A stretch of DNA of 64,000 bases. It comes from Pseudomonas putida (GTDB lineage: Bacteria > Pseudomonadota > Gammaproteobacteria > Pseudomonadales > Pseudomonadaceae). Location: positions 124,001-188,000 of the forward strand of contig NZ_JANHLK010000010.1 in NCBI RefSeq assembly GCF_028682635.1. Reading direction: 5' to 3'. Shown here in pieces: positions 15,951 through 24,896 of this stretch. The first letter of the stretch is position 1; each line of letters opens with the position of its first letter. Both the position numbers and the translations under genes were made by a program. Under the pieces are notes generated by a model. The model had not been told where the DNA came from. It did no database searches and was given only the letters and a program-made list of their open reading frames with translations.

Positions 15951-16592
15951 ATGACTGTCATGAAAAAACTATCGCGTAGCGAAATGGCCCAACGTGTGGC
16001 CGACGATATTCTCGAAGGTTCCTACGTGAACCTGGGCATTGGCGTACCCACGCTGGTGGCCAACTACCTGGGTGACAAGGAAGTGTTCCTGCACAGTGAA
16101 AACGGTGTACTGGGCATGGGCCCAAGCCCTGCACCGGGTGAGGAAGACGATGACCTGATCAACGCGGGCAAACAGCACGTGACGCTGCTGGCCGGTGGCG
16201 CCTATTTTCACCACGCCGATTCGTTCTCGATGATGCGCGGTGGGCACATCGATATTGCCGTGCTGGGCGCCTTCCAGGTCGCGGTCAACGGTGACCTCGC
16301 CAACTGGCACACCGGCGCCGAAGGTTCCATCCCGGCTGTGGGCGGTGCGATGGACCTGGCGACAGGCGCACGCCAGGTGTTCGTCATGATGGATCACCTG
16401 ACCAAGACCGGCGAAAGCAAATTGGTGCCGCAATGCACCTACCCGCTGACCGGCATTGGCTGCGTGACGCGGATTTATACCGACCTGGCTATTCTGGACG
16501 TCACTTCAGACGGCTTGAAGGTCCGGGAGATTGTTGCCGATATCAGCTTTGAAGACTTGCAAACGCTCAGTGGCGTGCCGTTGATTCGATAA
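15951..16592 (+). CDS. pcaJ: 3-oxoadipate CoA-transferase subunit B
   Basis: A 213-residue class I CoA-transferase beta subunit. The catalytic glutamate is Glu50 in the motif SENGVLGMG, followed by the GAYFHHADSFSMMRGGHIDIAVLGAFQ-type core. The ATG at 15951 follows GAGG; a second ATG at 15960 is possible. It is translationally coupled to pcaI, eight bases apart, and a strong terminator-like hairpin follows. The pathway product, 3-oxoadipyl-CoA, is cleaved by a thiolase (PcaF) that is not in this window. Confidence 0.93.
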   Translation: MTVMKKLSRSEMAQRVADDILEGSYVNLGIGVPTLVANYLGDKEVFLHSENGVLGMGPSPAPGEEDDDLINAGKQHVTLLAGGAYFHHADSFSMMRGGHIDIAVLGAFQVAVNGDLANWHTGAEGSIPAVGGAMDLATGARQVFVMMDHLTKTGESKLVPQCTYPLTGIGCVTRIYTDLAILDVTSDGLKVREIVADISFEDLQTLSGVPLIR

Positions 16593-16600
16593 CAGATCGA

Positions 16601-16623
16601 TTGCGCCGTTTGCAACGGCGCAA
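16601..16623 (+). terminator. Terminator-like hairpin after pcaJ
   Basis: TTGCGCCGTT and AACGGCGCAA form a perfect 10-bp stem with a three-base loop, eight bases after the pcaJ stop and followed by CTTTCC. Confidence 0.75.
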
Positions 16624-16837
16624 CTTTCCAGCGGTCGTGGTTGCGAAGCGCTAGCCGGCGAATCATTGCCAATGCGCGCGCAGCAATGCAAAAAACCGCA
16701 CGTCTATCCAATTCTCCCTTTCCAAAATGCGCGACCATCTCTTCGACTTCCGTGAGGCGATGGACATGCAAGCGATGAATACAACACAGGCTAAAATGAG
16801 TGGGTCGCGCCGCCAACCCCAGCCGGTGAGCTGACCC

Positions 16838-18190
16838 ATGCTGGTTGCATCGAAAACCCTGTTTGCCGCTCAAGAGCTGCGAGTCGCTTGCGCGCTTGTT
16901 CTGGTCACCTGCACCCCCAGTGGAACAGCCTTGGCGTCGCAAGCGGCGCAACCGTCACAAGGGTTTCGAGAAGGCTCTTCACTTGAAGTGCTCAGTCGAA
17001 ACTTTTACTTGAGCAATGACTACCGCTCACCTTCGCCTTCAGGCAAAAACTACACCCAGGAATGGGCCCAAGGGTTCATTACGTCGTTCGAGTCCGGATT
17101 TACCTCCGGTGCTATTGGTTTTGGCATCGATGCCCATGGGTTTCTCGGATTGAAGCTCGACGGTGGCAAGGGGCATTCCGGGACGGGATTACTGCCACTC
17201 GACCAAGAGGGACGTAGCGAAGACGATTATTCCAGTGGTGGTGGCGCCCTCAAGCTGCGCACCTCTCGCACCACCTTGTCGTTCGGTGAAATGACCGTGG
17301 AAACGCCGGTATTCGACACGGCGGACAAGCGCCTGCAACCCGAGTACGCCACCGGCCTGCTATTGGATAGCCGGGAAATCGATGACATGCACTTGCTGGC
17401 AGGTCACTTCACGGCTTTCAAGAATCAGAACGCATCGACCAGTAAAGGCGATTTCGCAGGTTACGGTGTGAGTACCCGAACGGGCGGCATCGATTTCATT
17501 GGCGCCAACCTGTTTGAAGAACGCCCGATAGGGGGTGCGCTTTATGTCTCACAGCTGAGTGACACCTGGCACCAATACTATGGCAACTTGCACCTGAAGC
17601 AGTCCGGCGTATTCGTCGACGGCAACGTTTACCACACCAGGGATTATGGCGAGTCGGTGGCCGGAGCCATTGATAACACTGCCTACAGCCTGGCTGGCAA
17701 ATACACCGCCGCAGGCCATGGTTTCACCCTCGCCTACCAAAAGATCAACGGCGACACCCCGTTCGATTTTGTCGGCGGCGACTCCATCTACCTTGCCAAT
17801 TCGATCAAGTATGCCGACTTCAATGGCCCCCATGAACGTTCCTGGCAGGCCCGTTATGACCTCGACCTGGGCAGCTACGGCATACCTGGATTGAAATTCA
17901 TGACGCGTTACGTCAACGGACGCGGTATCGACGGAACCCACGCGCCCCAAGGCGGAGGCTATAACCCTTTCGACGAATCGACTGGAGAGTACGTTCCTCA
18001 ACAAGGCGATGGTGGACGACACTGGGAGCGCGATATCGATCTTCGGTATGTGCTGCAGTCAGGGCCGGCCAAGGACTTGTCTGTGCAGCTGTCCCACGTG
18101 GTCCATCGGGCAAACAGCGCCCAAGGCGGCGGTGACATCGACAGGCTCTACATTGTGATCGAATACCCGCTCAAGTTTGGGCGGTTTTAA
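16838..18190 (+). CDS. OprD-family outer membrane porin
   Basis: A 450-residue porin. A signal peptide is visible (basic start, hydrophobic core, cleavage after ALA near residue 33), followed by the OprD N-terminus with SLEVLSRNFYLSNDYR and the conserved EWAQGFITSFESGFT. The end is a typical outer-membrane beta-signal (YIVIEYPLKFGRF, terminal Phe). OprD/OpdK-type proteins are 18-stranded channels for carboxylates, including benzoate-like acids. Its position between pcaIJ and the convergent salicylate hydroxylase gene suggests uptake of an aromatic acid. Two upstream in-frame start choices exist; the signal peptide fits the one given. Confidence 0.9.
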   Translation: MLVASKTLFAAQELRVACALVLVTCTPSGTALASQAAQPSQGFREGSSLEVLSRNFYLSNDYRSPSPSGKNYTQEWAQGFITSFESGFTSGAIGFGIDAHGFLGLKLDGGKGHSGTGLLPLDQEGRSEDDYSSGGGALKLRTSRTTLSFGEMTVETPVFDTADKRLQPEYATGLLLDSREIDDMHLLAGHFTAFKNQNASTSKGDFAGYGVSTRTGGIDFIGANLFEERPIGGALYVSQLSDTWHQYYGNLHLKQSGVFVDGNVYHTRDYGESVAGAIDNTAYSLAGKYTAAGHGFTLAYQKINGDTPFDFVGGDSIYLANSIKYADFNGPHERSWQARYDLDLGSYGIPGLKFMTRYVNGRGIDGTHAPQGGGYNPFDESTGEYVPQQGDGGRHWERDIDLRYVLQSGPAKDLSVQLSHVVHRANSAQGGGDIDRLYIVIEYPLKFGRF

Positions 18191-18252
18191 AACAGCTCAG
18201 GGACAACCTATGGTTCCGTTCAGTCGTCCCTTTGCATCCACGTCTCAACTCA

Positions 18253-19536
18253 TCAGGCGACTGCTCGCCAACCTAATTGGGCACGCGCCTCTTGCAGGTC
18301 GGCCTGCATGTCGTGGTTCCACAGCCAGTCGAACCGCTCGGCGAGGGTCTTGCCCAGCAGTTGTTCGTCGTTGGCTACCGCCGGGTCACGCAGTTCATAC
18401 AGCTCGCCGGCTTCCCAGGAGGTGCGCTGCACACGGCAGGCACGGGGGCGACGGATGGCGTCGTAAGCCGCGAGCACCGCTTGTGGCTGGCTGTCCAGAA
18501 CCTGCGGATCGGCCAGCAGTCGCGCCAGGAGCCAGGCGTCTTCCAACCCCTGGCCTGCGCCAGCGCCCTGGTGCGGCAACATGGCGTGCGCGGCATCGCC
18601 GATCAGCCCTACGCGGTCGTGCACGTAGCAAGGCAACTCGTCGAGTTCATGCAGCGCCCAGAGGGTCGGTGCCGGAATGCATTCGAGCAGCACCCGGGCA
18701 GCATCTCCCCAGTGATTGAAGGCAGAGAGCATTTCTTCCTGGCTGACATTGCGCACCCAAGGAGCATCGCTTGGCCAGGTCGGATCAGGGCGGCTGCGAT
18801 CGGAGATGAAGGCCACGACATTGATAAGGCGGCCCTGTTTGACCGGGAATGTGAGGATATGGGCATCGAGTCCCAGGTACATCTGCGGGACATCGATCAA
18901 GTGCTCATCGACACCGCGCGCCCGGTACGCCGCACGCAGCTGTTCGCTGTCGATCATCCCGCGGTAGGCGCAGGTACCGCTGAAACGCGGTGCCACCAGC
19001 GGTTGGCCAAGACCGTTGAGCACATGATCACGAATGGAAGACTTGATGCCGTCTGCGGCGATCAACAGGTCGCAGCGATGCTCGGTGCCGTCGGTGAACA
19101 GTACGCGAGCCTGGTCGCCATCCTGCTCCACGCTGACGGCACGCTTGCCGAACCGGGCGATGCCTTCGGGCAACTGGCTGGCCAGCGCGTCGAGGAAGTC
19201 GGCACGGTGTACCGACGACTGCCCTACCCCTTCAGCCAGGCTGGCACCCAGATAACCGGCATCTTCACCCCGACGCCATTCGAACCAGATGTCCTGCCAA
19301 GGGTCCTGGGTCTGGTCGGCAATCTTGCGGTAGGGTTCGGCAATACCCAGGCCCGCGATGGCGCGCACGGCATTAGCGCCGAATGAAACACCTGCCCCCA
19401 CCTCGCCAAAGGCAGGAGCCGATTCGAACAACTGCACGCTCAGGTGGGAATGACGGCACAGGTCCAGGGCCAGGGCCACGCCGGCAATACCGCCGCCAAC
19501 AATGCCGATTTGCAGTTTGGATTGAGAAGTACGCAT
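18253..19536 (-). CDS. nahG: Salicylate 1-monooxygenase (salicylate hydroxylase), NahG-like
   Basis: A 427-residue FAD-dependent aromatic hydroxylase that should decarboxylate and hydroxylate salicylate to catechol with NADH. The Rossmann motif GIVGGGIAGVALALDLC is at the N-terminus, the DG motif in DLLIAADGIKSS near 160, and the GD motif in VGLIGDAAHAMLPHQGAG near 310. Many long stretches agree with the NahG sequence of plasmid NAH7 as I remember it, for example FGEVGAGVSFG, GVGQSSVHRADF and ECIPAPTLWALH. A NahR-like regulator gene and an AAHS transporter lie just upstream, which supports the salicylate assignment over other hydroxybenzoate hydroxylases. Confidence 0.92.
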   Translation of the reverse strand: MRTSQSKLQIGIVGGGIAGVALALDLCRHSHLSVQLFESAPAFGEVGAGVSFGANAVRAIAGLGIAEPYRKIADQTQDPWQDIWFEWRRGEDAGYLGASLAEGVGQSSVHRADFLDALASQLPEGIARFGKRAVSVEQDGDQARVLFTDGTEHRCDLLIAADGIKSSIRDHVLNGLGQPLVAPRFSGTCAYRGMIDSEQLRAAYRARGVDEHLIDVPQMYLGLDAHILTFPVKQGRLINVVAFISDRSRPDPTWPSDAPWVRNVSQEEMLSAFNHWGDAARVLLECIPAPTLWALHELDELPCYVHDRVGLIGDAAHAMLPHQGAGAGQGLEDAWLLARLLADPQVLDSQPQAVLAAYDAIRRPRACRVQRTSWEAGELYELRDPAVANDEQLLGKTLAERFDWLWNHDMQADLQEARAQLGWRAVA

Positions 19537-19558
19537 AGCAAGTTACCCATGAGGCTGA

Positions 19559-19566
19559 TTGTTATT
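19559..19566 (-). promoter_or_regulatory. Crc/Hfq-type catabolite motif before nahG
   Basis: On the minus strand AATAACAA lies 23-30 bases upstream of the nahG start and matches AAnAAnAA exactly. Confidence 0.42.
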
Positions 19567-19624
19567 GGTGTAGCCAGATCATCGCTATCCGAGCGCTATT
19601 GATAAATACCGCAACTGCCATACA

Positions 19625-19641
19625 TTTCATCACGGGTATGA
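19625..19641 (-). promoter_or_regulatory. Candidate NahR operator upstream of nahG
   Basis: The minus strand reads TTCATACCCGTGATGAA, with perfect arms TTCAT/ATGAA and a seven-base spacer, about 90-105 bases before the nahG start. The ATTCAT...GTGATG layout resembles NahR sites of the nah and sal promoters. It is a candidate based on position and symmetry. Confidence 0.5.
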
Positions 19642-19703
19642 ATATTACTTTTGTACACGAGCAGGCATTGGCCAGTGCCCCCCTCCGTGGGCTCTGGCCT
19701 TCG

Positions 19704-21044
19704 TTACTGCGACACGGTTTGCCGGGATGAAGCCGCCTGACGGCTTGAAGCGGTCTGCATGAGAAAGACCAAAATAGCGATCGCGCCTATGAGTCCTGGT
19801 ACGGCAAAGATGAGGAAGCTCGCCTGCAGCGGCAGTGACGAGGCGTGCAGCGCGCCGCCCAGCAAGGGACCGATGATGGCGCCGGTGCGCCCGATGCCCA
19901 TCGCCCATCCCAGCCCCGTAGAGCGTATGTGTGCGGGGTAATACTGCACCGTGCAGGCGTTGGCCAGGATCTGCGTGCCAATGGTGCACGCCCCGGCGAT
20001 GGCGATGAGCAGATAGAGCACGGGTAACGGCGCCTTGAGCGCCAACAGGCTCAGGGCCAAGGCTCCACACGTGAAAAAGGTGAACAGGACCTTGGCGATG
20101 CCAATCCGGTCCCCCAGCCATCCTCCAGCGACCGCGCCGATGATCGCACCGAGGTTCAGCGCCAGCAGGAACGCCAGGCTGGAGTTCAGCCCATAACCGG
20201 CGGCAGTCATGAGTTTGGGCAGCCACGAGCTCAGTGCGTACACCATCAGCAGGCAACAGAAAAACGCCAGCCACAGCATGAAGGTGTTCACCTTACGCCC
20301 GTCCTGGAACAGCTGCGCAATCGACACACTCGTGCCTTTGGCGACCCTCTGGGTCAACTGGTCATTGGCGCCTGGTTGATAAGACGGCACGGCTTGTGCC
20401 AGCAGGTGTTGCGCCTTGACGGTCTGTCCGGTGCGCAGCAGGAAATCCATCGACTCGGGCAACTGGCGTATCAGCAGCGGCAGGGCCAACAGTGGGATCA
20501 GCGCGACATAGAATACGGCCTGCCATCCCCACTGCGGGATCAGCACCATGCCCAGGCTCGCCGAGAGCATTCCGCCTAACGAGTAACCACTGAACATGAT
20601 CGCGACCAGGGTGCTGCGCGATTTCTTCGGCGCGTACTCGTTCATCAACGCCACGACGTTGGGCATCACCCCGCCGATGCCAAGGCCGGCGATGAACCGG
20701 CATATCGCAAACGCCTCGGGGCTCTGGGCCAGGCCATTGATGGCCGTGACCCCGCTGAAGATGGCGACGCACATCATGATGGTTTTGCGTCGGCCTATCC
20801 GATCCGACAATGAACCGAAAAACAACGCACCCAGCATCATGCCCACCAGCGCGCAACTGCCCAGCGCTCCGGCCTGCAACGAACTGAGGCCCCACTCGGC
20901 CATCAATGAGGGCAGCACGACCCCATAGATGACCAGATCGTAACCGTCGAAAATGATGATCAGCGCGCACCACAACAGCACGCGCGCATGGAAGGTATTG
21001 AAACGTGCCCCGTCAATCAGGGCCGATACATCTATCGTACGCAT
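19704..21044 (-). CDS. MFS transporter of the aromatic acid:H+ symporter (AAHS) family
   Basis: A 446-residue, 12-helix permease. The family hallmark DGYDLVIYGVVLPSL is in helix 1 (around residues 34-48), followed by the loop 2-3 motif GSLSDRIGRRKT and the GLGIGGVMPN helix. A long central loop separates helices 6 and 7, as in PcaK and BenK. It begins 322 bases from the divergent nahR-like gene and its stop lies 167 bases before nahG, so both are probably part of one NahR regulon. Salicylate or a related hydroxybenzoate is the likely substrate, inferred from context. Confidence 0.9.
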   Translation of the reverse strand: MRTIDVSALIDGARFNTFHARVLLWCALIIIFDGYDLVIYGVVLPSLMAEWGLSSLQAGALGSCALVGMMLGALFFGSLSDRIGRRKTIMMCVAIFSGVTAINGLAQSPEAFAICRFIAGLGIGGVMPNVVALMNEYAPKKSRSTLVAIMFSGYSLGGMLSASLGMVLIPQWGWQAVFYVALIPLLALPLLIRQLPESMDFLLRTGQTVKAQHLLAQAVPSYQPGANDQLTQRVAKGTSVSIAQLFQDGRKVNTFMLWLAFFCCLLMVYALSSWLPKLMTAAGYGLNSSLAFLLALNLGAIIGAVAGGWLGDRIGIAKVLFTFFTCGALALSLLALKAPLPVLYLLIAIAGACTIGTQILANACTVQYYPAHIRSTGLGWAMGIGRTGAIIGPLLGGALHASSLPLQASFLIFAVPGLIGAIAILVFLMQTASSRQAASSRQTVSQ

Positions 21045-21366
21045 GGCATCGCTCTTCTTGTCATTGTTATAGAGCCGGAGGATCTGTCGCCTCCGGGAAT
21101 AGCGCGGTGCCCAGAACGTGCAAGATTGGGCATGGAGTCGATCATGGGCAAACCATCAACCCTGATAAATGCAGCCAGGCGAATACCCATTATTTCGAAC
21201 GTGAATAAAGATCGAAGGAGAGCAAAGTCCCATCGATCCCACGATGGACGCGACGGTCTGGCACTTGTTAGGCTTTGGCGCTTGCAGCGGTGATTTCAGA
21301 GCGGTGCAGACCCATCCACGGGCGAAAATCTTCGCCCTCATGAGCGCGCAATCTGCACGAGGCGTT
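21045..21366. promoter_or_regulatory. Divergent promoter region between AAHS transporter and nahR-like gene
   Basis: This 322-base region should contain the NahR-controlled promoter of the transporter and the promoter of nahR. Two symmetric elements are visible: ATCA-N4-TGAT at 21152-21163 and TTATT-N9-AATAA at 21190-21208; the second contains ATTCACGTT on the minus strand, similar to LysR-type NahR half-sites. No gene is recognised here. Confidence 0.4.
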
Positions 21367-22269
21367 ATGGAATTACGTGAACTTGATCTCAACCTTCTGC
21401 TGGTCTTCAACCAACTGCTGATCGATCGCCGGGTATCGACGGCGGCGGATCATCTCGACCTGACCCAGCCCGCTGTAAGCAACGCGCTCAAGCGACTGCG
21501 TATCACCTTGAACGACGAACTGTTCGTTCGGACCTATCAAGGCATGGAGCCCACCCCCTACGCCCAGCAGCTGGCTGAACCGGTCGCCATGGCCATTCAG
21601 ACCTTGCGTGATGCGCTTAACCGCCAGGACACCTTCGACCCACTCAACGGCAATCGCCGCTTTACCATGGCGATGACCGACATTGGCGAAATCTACTTCA
21701 TGCCGCGGCTGATGGATGCCCTGGCCGAGCGCGCTCCGGGTTGCTCGATCAGCACCCTGCGCAACACCTCCGATACCCTGGCCGAAGGCTTGCAGAACGG
21801 GGCGATCGACCTCGCCGTCGGATTACTGCCGCACCTGCAGGCCGGATTTTTCCAGCAGCGCCTGTTTCACCATCGTTATGTCTGCATGTGCCGCAAGGAC
21901 CACCCCGCTACCCGGGAACCGCTGACCCTGGAGCGTTATTGCAGTTATGACCACGTTCGCGTGGTAGCGGCGAACACCGGGCACGGCGAAGTCGATACGT
22001 TCCTGGCGCGGGCCGGCATCGAGCGAAACATATGCCTGGAGGTCCCCCACTTCGTCGCAGTAGGCCACATCCTGCAACGCACCGACTTGATGGCAATGGT
22101 GCCTGAACGATTTGCCAGCAGTTGCGAACAACCCTTCGGGCTCACGGTGCTGCCGACGCCGGTAGAACTGCCCAACATCGAAATCAACCTGTTCTGGCAT
22201 GCACGCTATAACAAGGATCCCGCCAATCGCTGGCTGCGTCAGCTGATGTTCGAGTTGTTCTCTGATTAA
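21367..22269 (+). CDS. nahR: NahR-like LysR-family regulator of salicylate catabolism
   Basis: A 300-residue LysR protein, the same length as NahR of NAH7. The ATG at 21367 gives MELRELDLNLLLVFNQLL, matching the NahR start. The winged helix-turn-helix is at about 20-65 (STAADHLDLTQPAVSNALKRL). Distinctive NahR stretches are visible: FVRTYQGMEPTPYA, MAMTDIGEIYFMPRLMD, VGLLPHLQAGFFQQRL and CRKDHPATREPLTLER. NahR binds DNA constitutively and activates transcription on binding salicylate. Its neighbours, transporter and nahG, are the expected targets. Confidence 0.92.
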   Translation: MELRELDLNLLLVFNQLLIDRRVSTAADHLDLTQPAVSNALKRLRITLNDELFVRTYQGMEPTPYAQQLAEPVAMAIQTLRDALNRQDTFDPLNGNRRFTMAMTDIGEIYFMPRLMDALAERAPGCSISTLRNTSDTLAEGLQNGAIDLAVGLLPHLQAGFFQQRLFHHRYVCMCRKDHPATREPLTLERYCSYDHVRVVAANTGHGEVDTFLARAGIERNICLEVPHFVAVGHILQRTDLMAMVPERFASSCEQPFGLTVLPTPVELPNIEINLFWHARYNKDPANRWLRQLMFELFSD

Positions 22270-22349
22270 TTCACCTGAGCGGTTTCTTTGCGCCCAGGCC
22301 TTGCAGTAACGTGCAGCACCTTCGTCGCACTGCAAGGACCTGTCGTTAA

Positions 22350-23273
22350 GTGAAACTCCATCAAATCAAGGCACTGGTCGCCATCCACCAGACCGGCAGC
22401 ATCAGTGAAGCCTCGCAGATTCTGCATGTCACCCAACCCGCCATCAGCCGATCGATCAAGGATCTGGAGAGCGAACTGGGCCTGGCCCTGTTGCAGCGAT
22501 CCCACAAGGGCATGTCGCTCACCGACGAAGGACGCCGCATCATTCGCCATGCACAGTTGACGGTCGAGAGCATGCGACGCCTGCAACTGGAGGCGGAAAA
22601 CATCAAGGATATGCAGGTCGGTGAAGTCACCATCGGTGTCACTTCCCTGACATCGGTGCTCAAAGGCCTGGGCGAATGCATTGCCGGGTTCCAGACCAGG
22701 AATCCGCGTGTGCGCATCCGCCTGGTGGATCTTCGGCCCAACCTGATGCTGCAGCGACTGCGGGACGGTACGCTGGATTTCGCCATTACCTCGCAACAGC
22801 ATACCCAAAGGCTGAACCTGGATTGGGAGGCGCTGAGCCGCATGCAGGGCCTGGTGGTCTGTCGAAAAAACAATCCGCTGCGCCATTCCCACTCGCTTCG
22901 TCAGTTGCAGTTCGCCAACTGGATCAGCCTCGATGCCATCGACGATCACTCGTCGCAGTTCTATCAAATGTTCGAAGACAACGAGATTCCTCCACCGCAG
23001 CGGATTACCGAGTGCTCATCGGTATTGTTGGCGCTTGATCTCCTGCACCACGCCGATGCTTTCATGACGCTCAGCGAAGCCGGCATGGAAAATTCACTGC
23101 CCAAGGGGCTCAATGAAGACCTGGTACAGGTCAGGATCGAAGAAATCATCCCCGAGTACCCCATTTACCTGGTCTGTATCGACCGCAATGCGCTGACCAC
23201 AACGGCTCGTGACCTTTATTACGCGATCAGAGACGTGCTCTCAAAGCATCAAACAGCGGATTCTTCGCGCTAG
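22350..23273 (+). CDS. LysR-family transcriptional regulator
   Basis: A 307-residue LysR protein starting at GTG 22350 after AAGGA. The helix-turn-helix is typical (MKLHQIKALVAIHQTGSISEAS, HVTQPAISRSIKDLE). The effector domain is of the CbpA/GcvA-like type with RIRLVDLRPNLMLQRLRDGTLDFAI. It is followed on the same strand by an MHS transporter and an amidohydrolase gene, which are the likely targets. The ligand is unknown; an N-acyl amino acid or aromatic acid would fit the neighbourhood. Confidence 0.88.
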   Translation: MKLHQIKALVAIHQTGSISEASQILHVTQPAISRSIKDLESELGLALLQRSHKGMSLTDEGRRIIRHAQLTVESMRRLQLEAENIKDMQVGEVTIGVTSLTSVLKGLGECIAGFQTRNPRVRIRLVDLRPNLMLQRLRDGTLDFAITSQQHTQRLNLDWEALSRMQGLVVCRKNNPLRHSHSLRQLQFANWISLDAIDDHSSQFYQMFEDNEIPPPQRITECSSVLLALDLLHHADAFMTLSEAGMENSLPKGLNEDLVQVRIEEIIPEYPIYLVCIDRNALTTTARDLYYAIRDVLSKHQTADSSR

Positions 23274-23602
23274 CGCAGGCCCGAGAAACTTAAGAAAAAC
23301 GCAACGATATGCCTAACGGTTAAGTCTCTCCCCATCCGTTGGGCCCGGTCGCCCTAACCTCCCGGATAGAGGGCCGGAACTTGCAGCAACCGCCTGCGCG
23401 CTGTGCCAGCAAGACGGCGCCGCTGTCGTCAAACAGTGCGTGTGATCGATAATCGGGCAATATCGCACCGAACTGGCGCCGCCTTTGCCAAGGGCGGCTA
23501 CGCATCTTAACCAACGGTTAATCCTCGAAGAAAAGCGCAAGTGCGCAGTGACAGTGTTTGCCGGATATTCGGGGCACAACAAAACTGTCACAGGAAAAAC
23601 CG
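23274..23602 (+). promoter_or_regulatory. Promoter region of the MHS transporter with LysR-type palindrome
   Basis: This 329-base region holds TTAACCAACGGTTAA at 23507-23521, a perfect inverted repeat (arms TTAACC/GGTTAA, three-base centre) that fulfils the LysR T-N11-A rule. A related half, TAACGGTTAAG, lies at 23314-23324. The palindrome is about 80 bases before the transporter start. No gene is seen. Confidence 0.5.
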
Positions 23603-24892
23603 ATGACTACCCTGCAAGCGCCCCCCCTCCGCTGCGCCGCGACGCCCCCCGCGATCGGTTCCAGGAAAGCCACTGTCGCCTGCGCGCTAGGCAACGCCCT
23701 GGAAATGTATGACTTCACGATCTACAGCTTCTTCGCCGTGGTGATCGCGAAAAACTTCTTCCCCGCACAATCGGCCATGGCCTCGCTACTGATGTCGCTG
23801 GCCACCTTTGGCGTCGGCTTTCTCATGCGCCCGGTGGGCGCCGTGGTGATTGGTCGCTTCGCCGACCGCCGGGGTCGCAAGGCCGCGTTGAGCCTGACGA
23901 TCAGTCTGATGACCTTCGGCACCGCGCTGATCGCCTTCGCGCCGTCCTATCAGGACATAGGCCTGTTCGGCACCTTGATGCTGGTGGCTGGCCGCCTGAC
24001 CCAGGGCTTTTCCGCCGGCGGAGAAATAGGGACAGCATCGGTGTACCTGATGGAGTCCAGCGCCACGGCCAATCGCTGCCGCAATGTGAGTTGGCAGGCT
24101 GCGAGCCAAGGCTACGCGGCCATGGTCGGGGCTGGTCTCGGTTTGCTGCTCAACAACGCGTTGAGTGTCGAGGACCTTGAAAGCTGGGGCTGGCGCATCC
24201 CCTTCATGCTGGGGCTGCTGATCGGACCGCTGGGCTGGTACATCCGCCGTTGCCTGCCGGAAACCCACGAAGCCGAACCGAGCAAACGCGACGGTCGGTT
24301 GCGTGATCACATCGACCTGCGGCACACCCTGCTGGCGATCGGCCTGATGGCCAGCGCCACCATCGGCATCTACCTGTTCATTTTCTACATGCCCGCCTAC
24401 CTGACGGTCACCCTGGGTTACCCGCAGCGCAGCGCCTTGGCCATTGCCTGCGTGGCCAGTGCCTGCCTGGCGGTCATCACGCCCCTGGCCGGGCGCTTTG
24501 CCGATCGCCACGGCCTGCGCAAGAAACTGCTGGCCTGGACCATCACCCTGCCCGTGCTGATGGCGTGGCCTGCCTTCTACCTGCTCGGTTTGAGCACAAA
24601 TTTGTGGGTGGCGATGTTCGTCATCGCGATGCTGGTGCTGCCTGGCTGTATCGGTTCGGGTGCTTTCTTCGCCCTGATCATGGAAGCCTTCCCGAAAAAT
24701 CGCCGGGCGCTGGGCACCGCCGTCAGCTACAGCTTCGGCGTCACCCTGTTCGGCGGCTTCTCGCCGTTGATCGCCACCTGGCTCACGGCGGCCCTGGATA
24801 ACCCCCAGGCGCCCGCCCTGTACCTGCTCGCCGGCGGCGCCATCAGCCTGGCGTGCCTGGCGGTATTCCCCGAAAACCCTGGTCGGGAGTGA
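23603..24892 (+). CDS. MFS transporter of the metabolite:H+ symporter (MHS) family
   Basis: A 429-residue, 12-helix permease starting at ATG 23603 after CAGGAAAAA. The MHS signature is clear: GNALEMYDFTIYSFFA in helix 1, FLMRPVGAVVIGRFADRRGRKAAL in the loop 2-3 region and RLTQGFSAGGEIGTASVYLME in helix 4. Relatives import citrate, 2-oxoglutarate, shikimate or other carboxylates with protons. The amidohydrolase gene begins four bases after its stop, so the transporter probably imports the amidohydrolase substrate. Confidence 0.9.
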   Translation: MTTLQAPPLRCAATPPAIGSRKATVACALGNALEMYDFTIYSFFAVVIAKNFFPAQSAMASLLMSLATFGVGFLMRPVGAVVIGRFADRRGRKAALSLTISLMTFGTALIAFAPSYQDIGLFGTLMLVAGRLTQGFSAGGEIGTASVYLMESSATANRCRNVSWQAASQGYAAMVGAGLGLLLNNALSVEDLESWGWRIPFMLGLLIGPLGWYIRRCLPETHEAEPSKRDGRLRDHIDLRHTLLAIGLMASATIGIYLFIFYMPAYLTVTLGYPQRSALAIACVASACLAVITPLAGRFADRHGLRKKLLAWTITLPVLMAWPAFYLLGLSTNLWVAMFVIAMLVLPGCIGSGAFFALIMEAFPKNRRALGTAVSYSFGVTLFGGFSPLIATWLTAALDNPQAPALYLLAGGAISLACLAVFPENPGRE

Positions 24893-24896
24893 CCTG

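Noticed and set aside
15250..16592. Acetoacetate CoA-transferase (AtoDA) instead of PcaIJ
   Set aside because: The PcaR-like operators and the aromatic context favour 3-oxoadipate, although the enzyme families are close and biochemical proof is lacking.
16475..16951. Minus-strand frame between pcaJ and the OprD gene
   Set aside because: It spans the pcaJ end, its terminator hairpin and the OprD signal peptide, with no conserved sequence.
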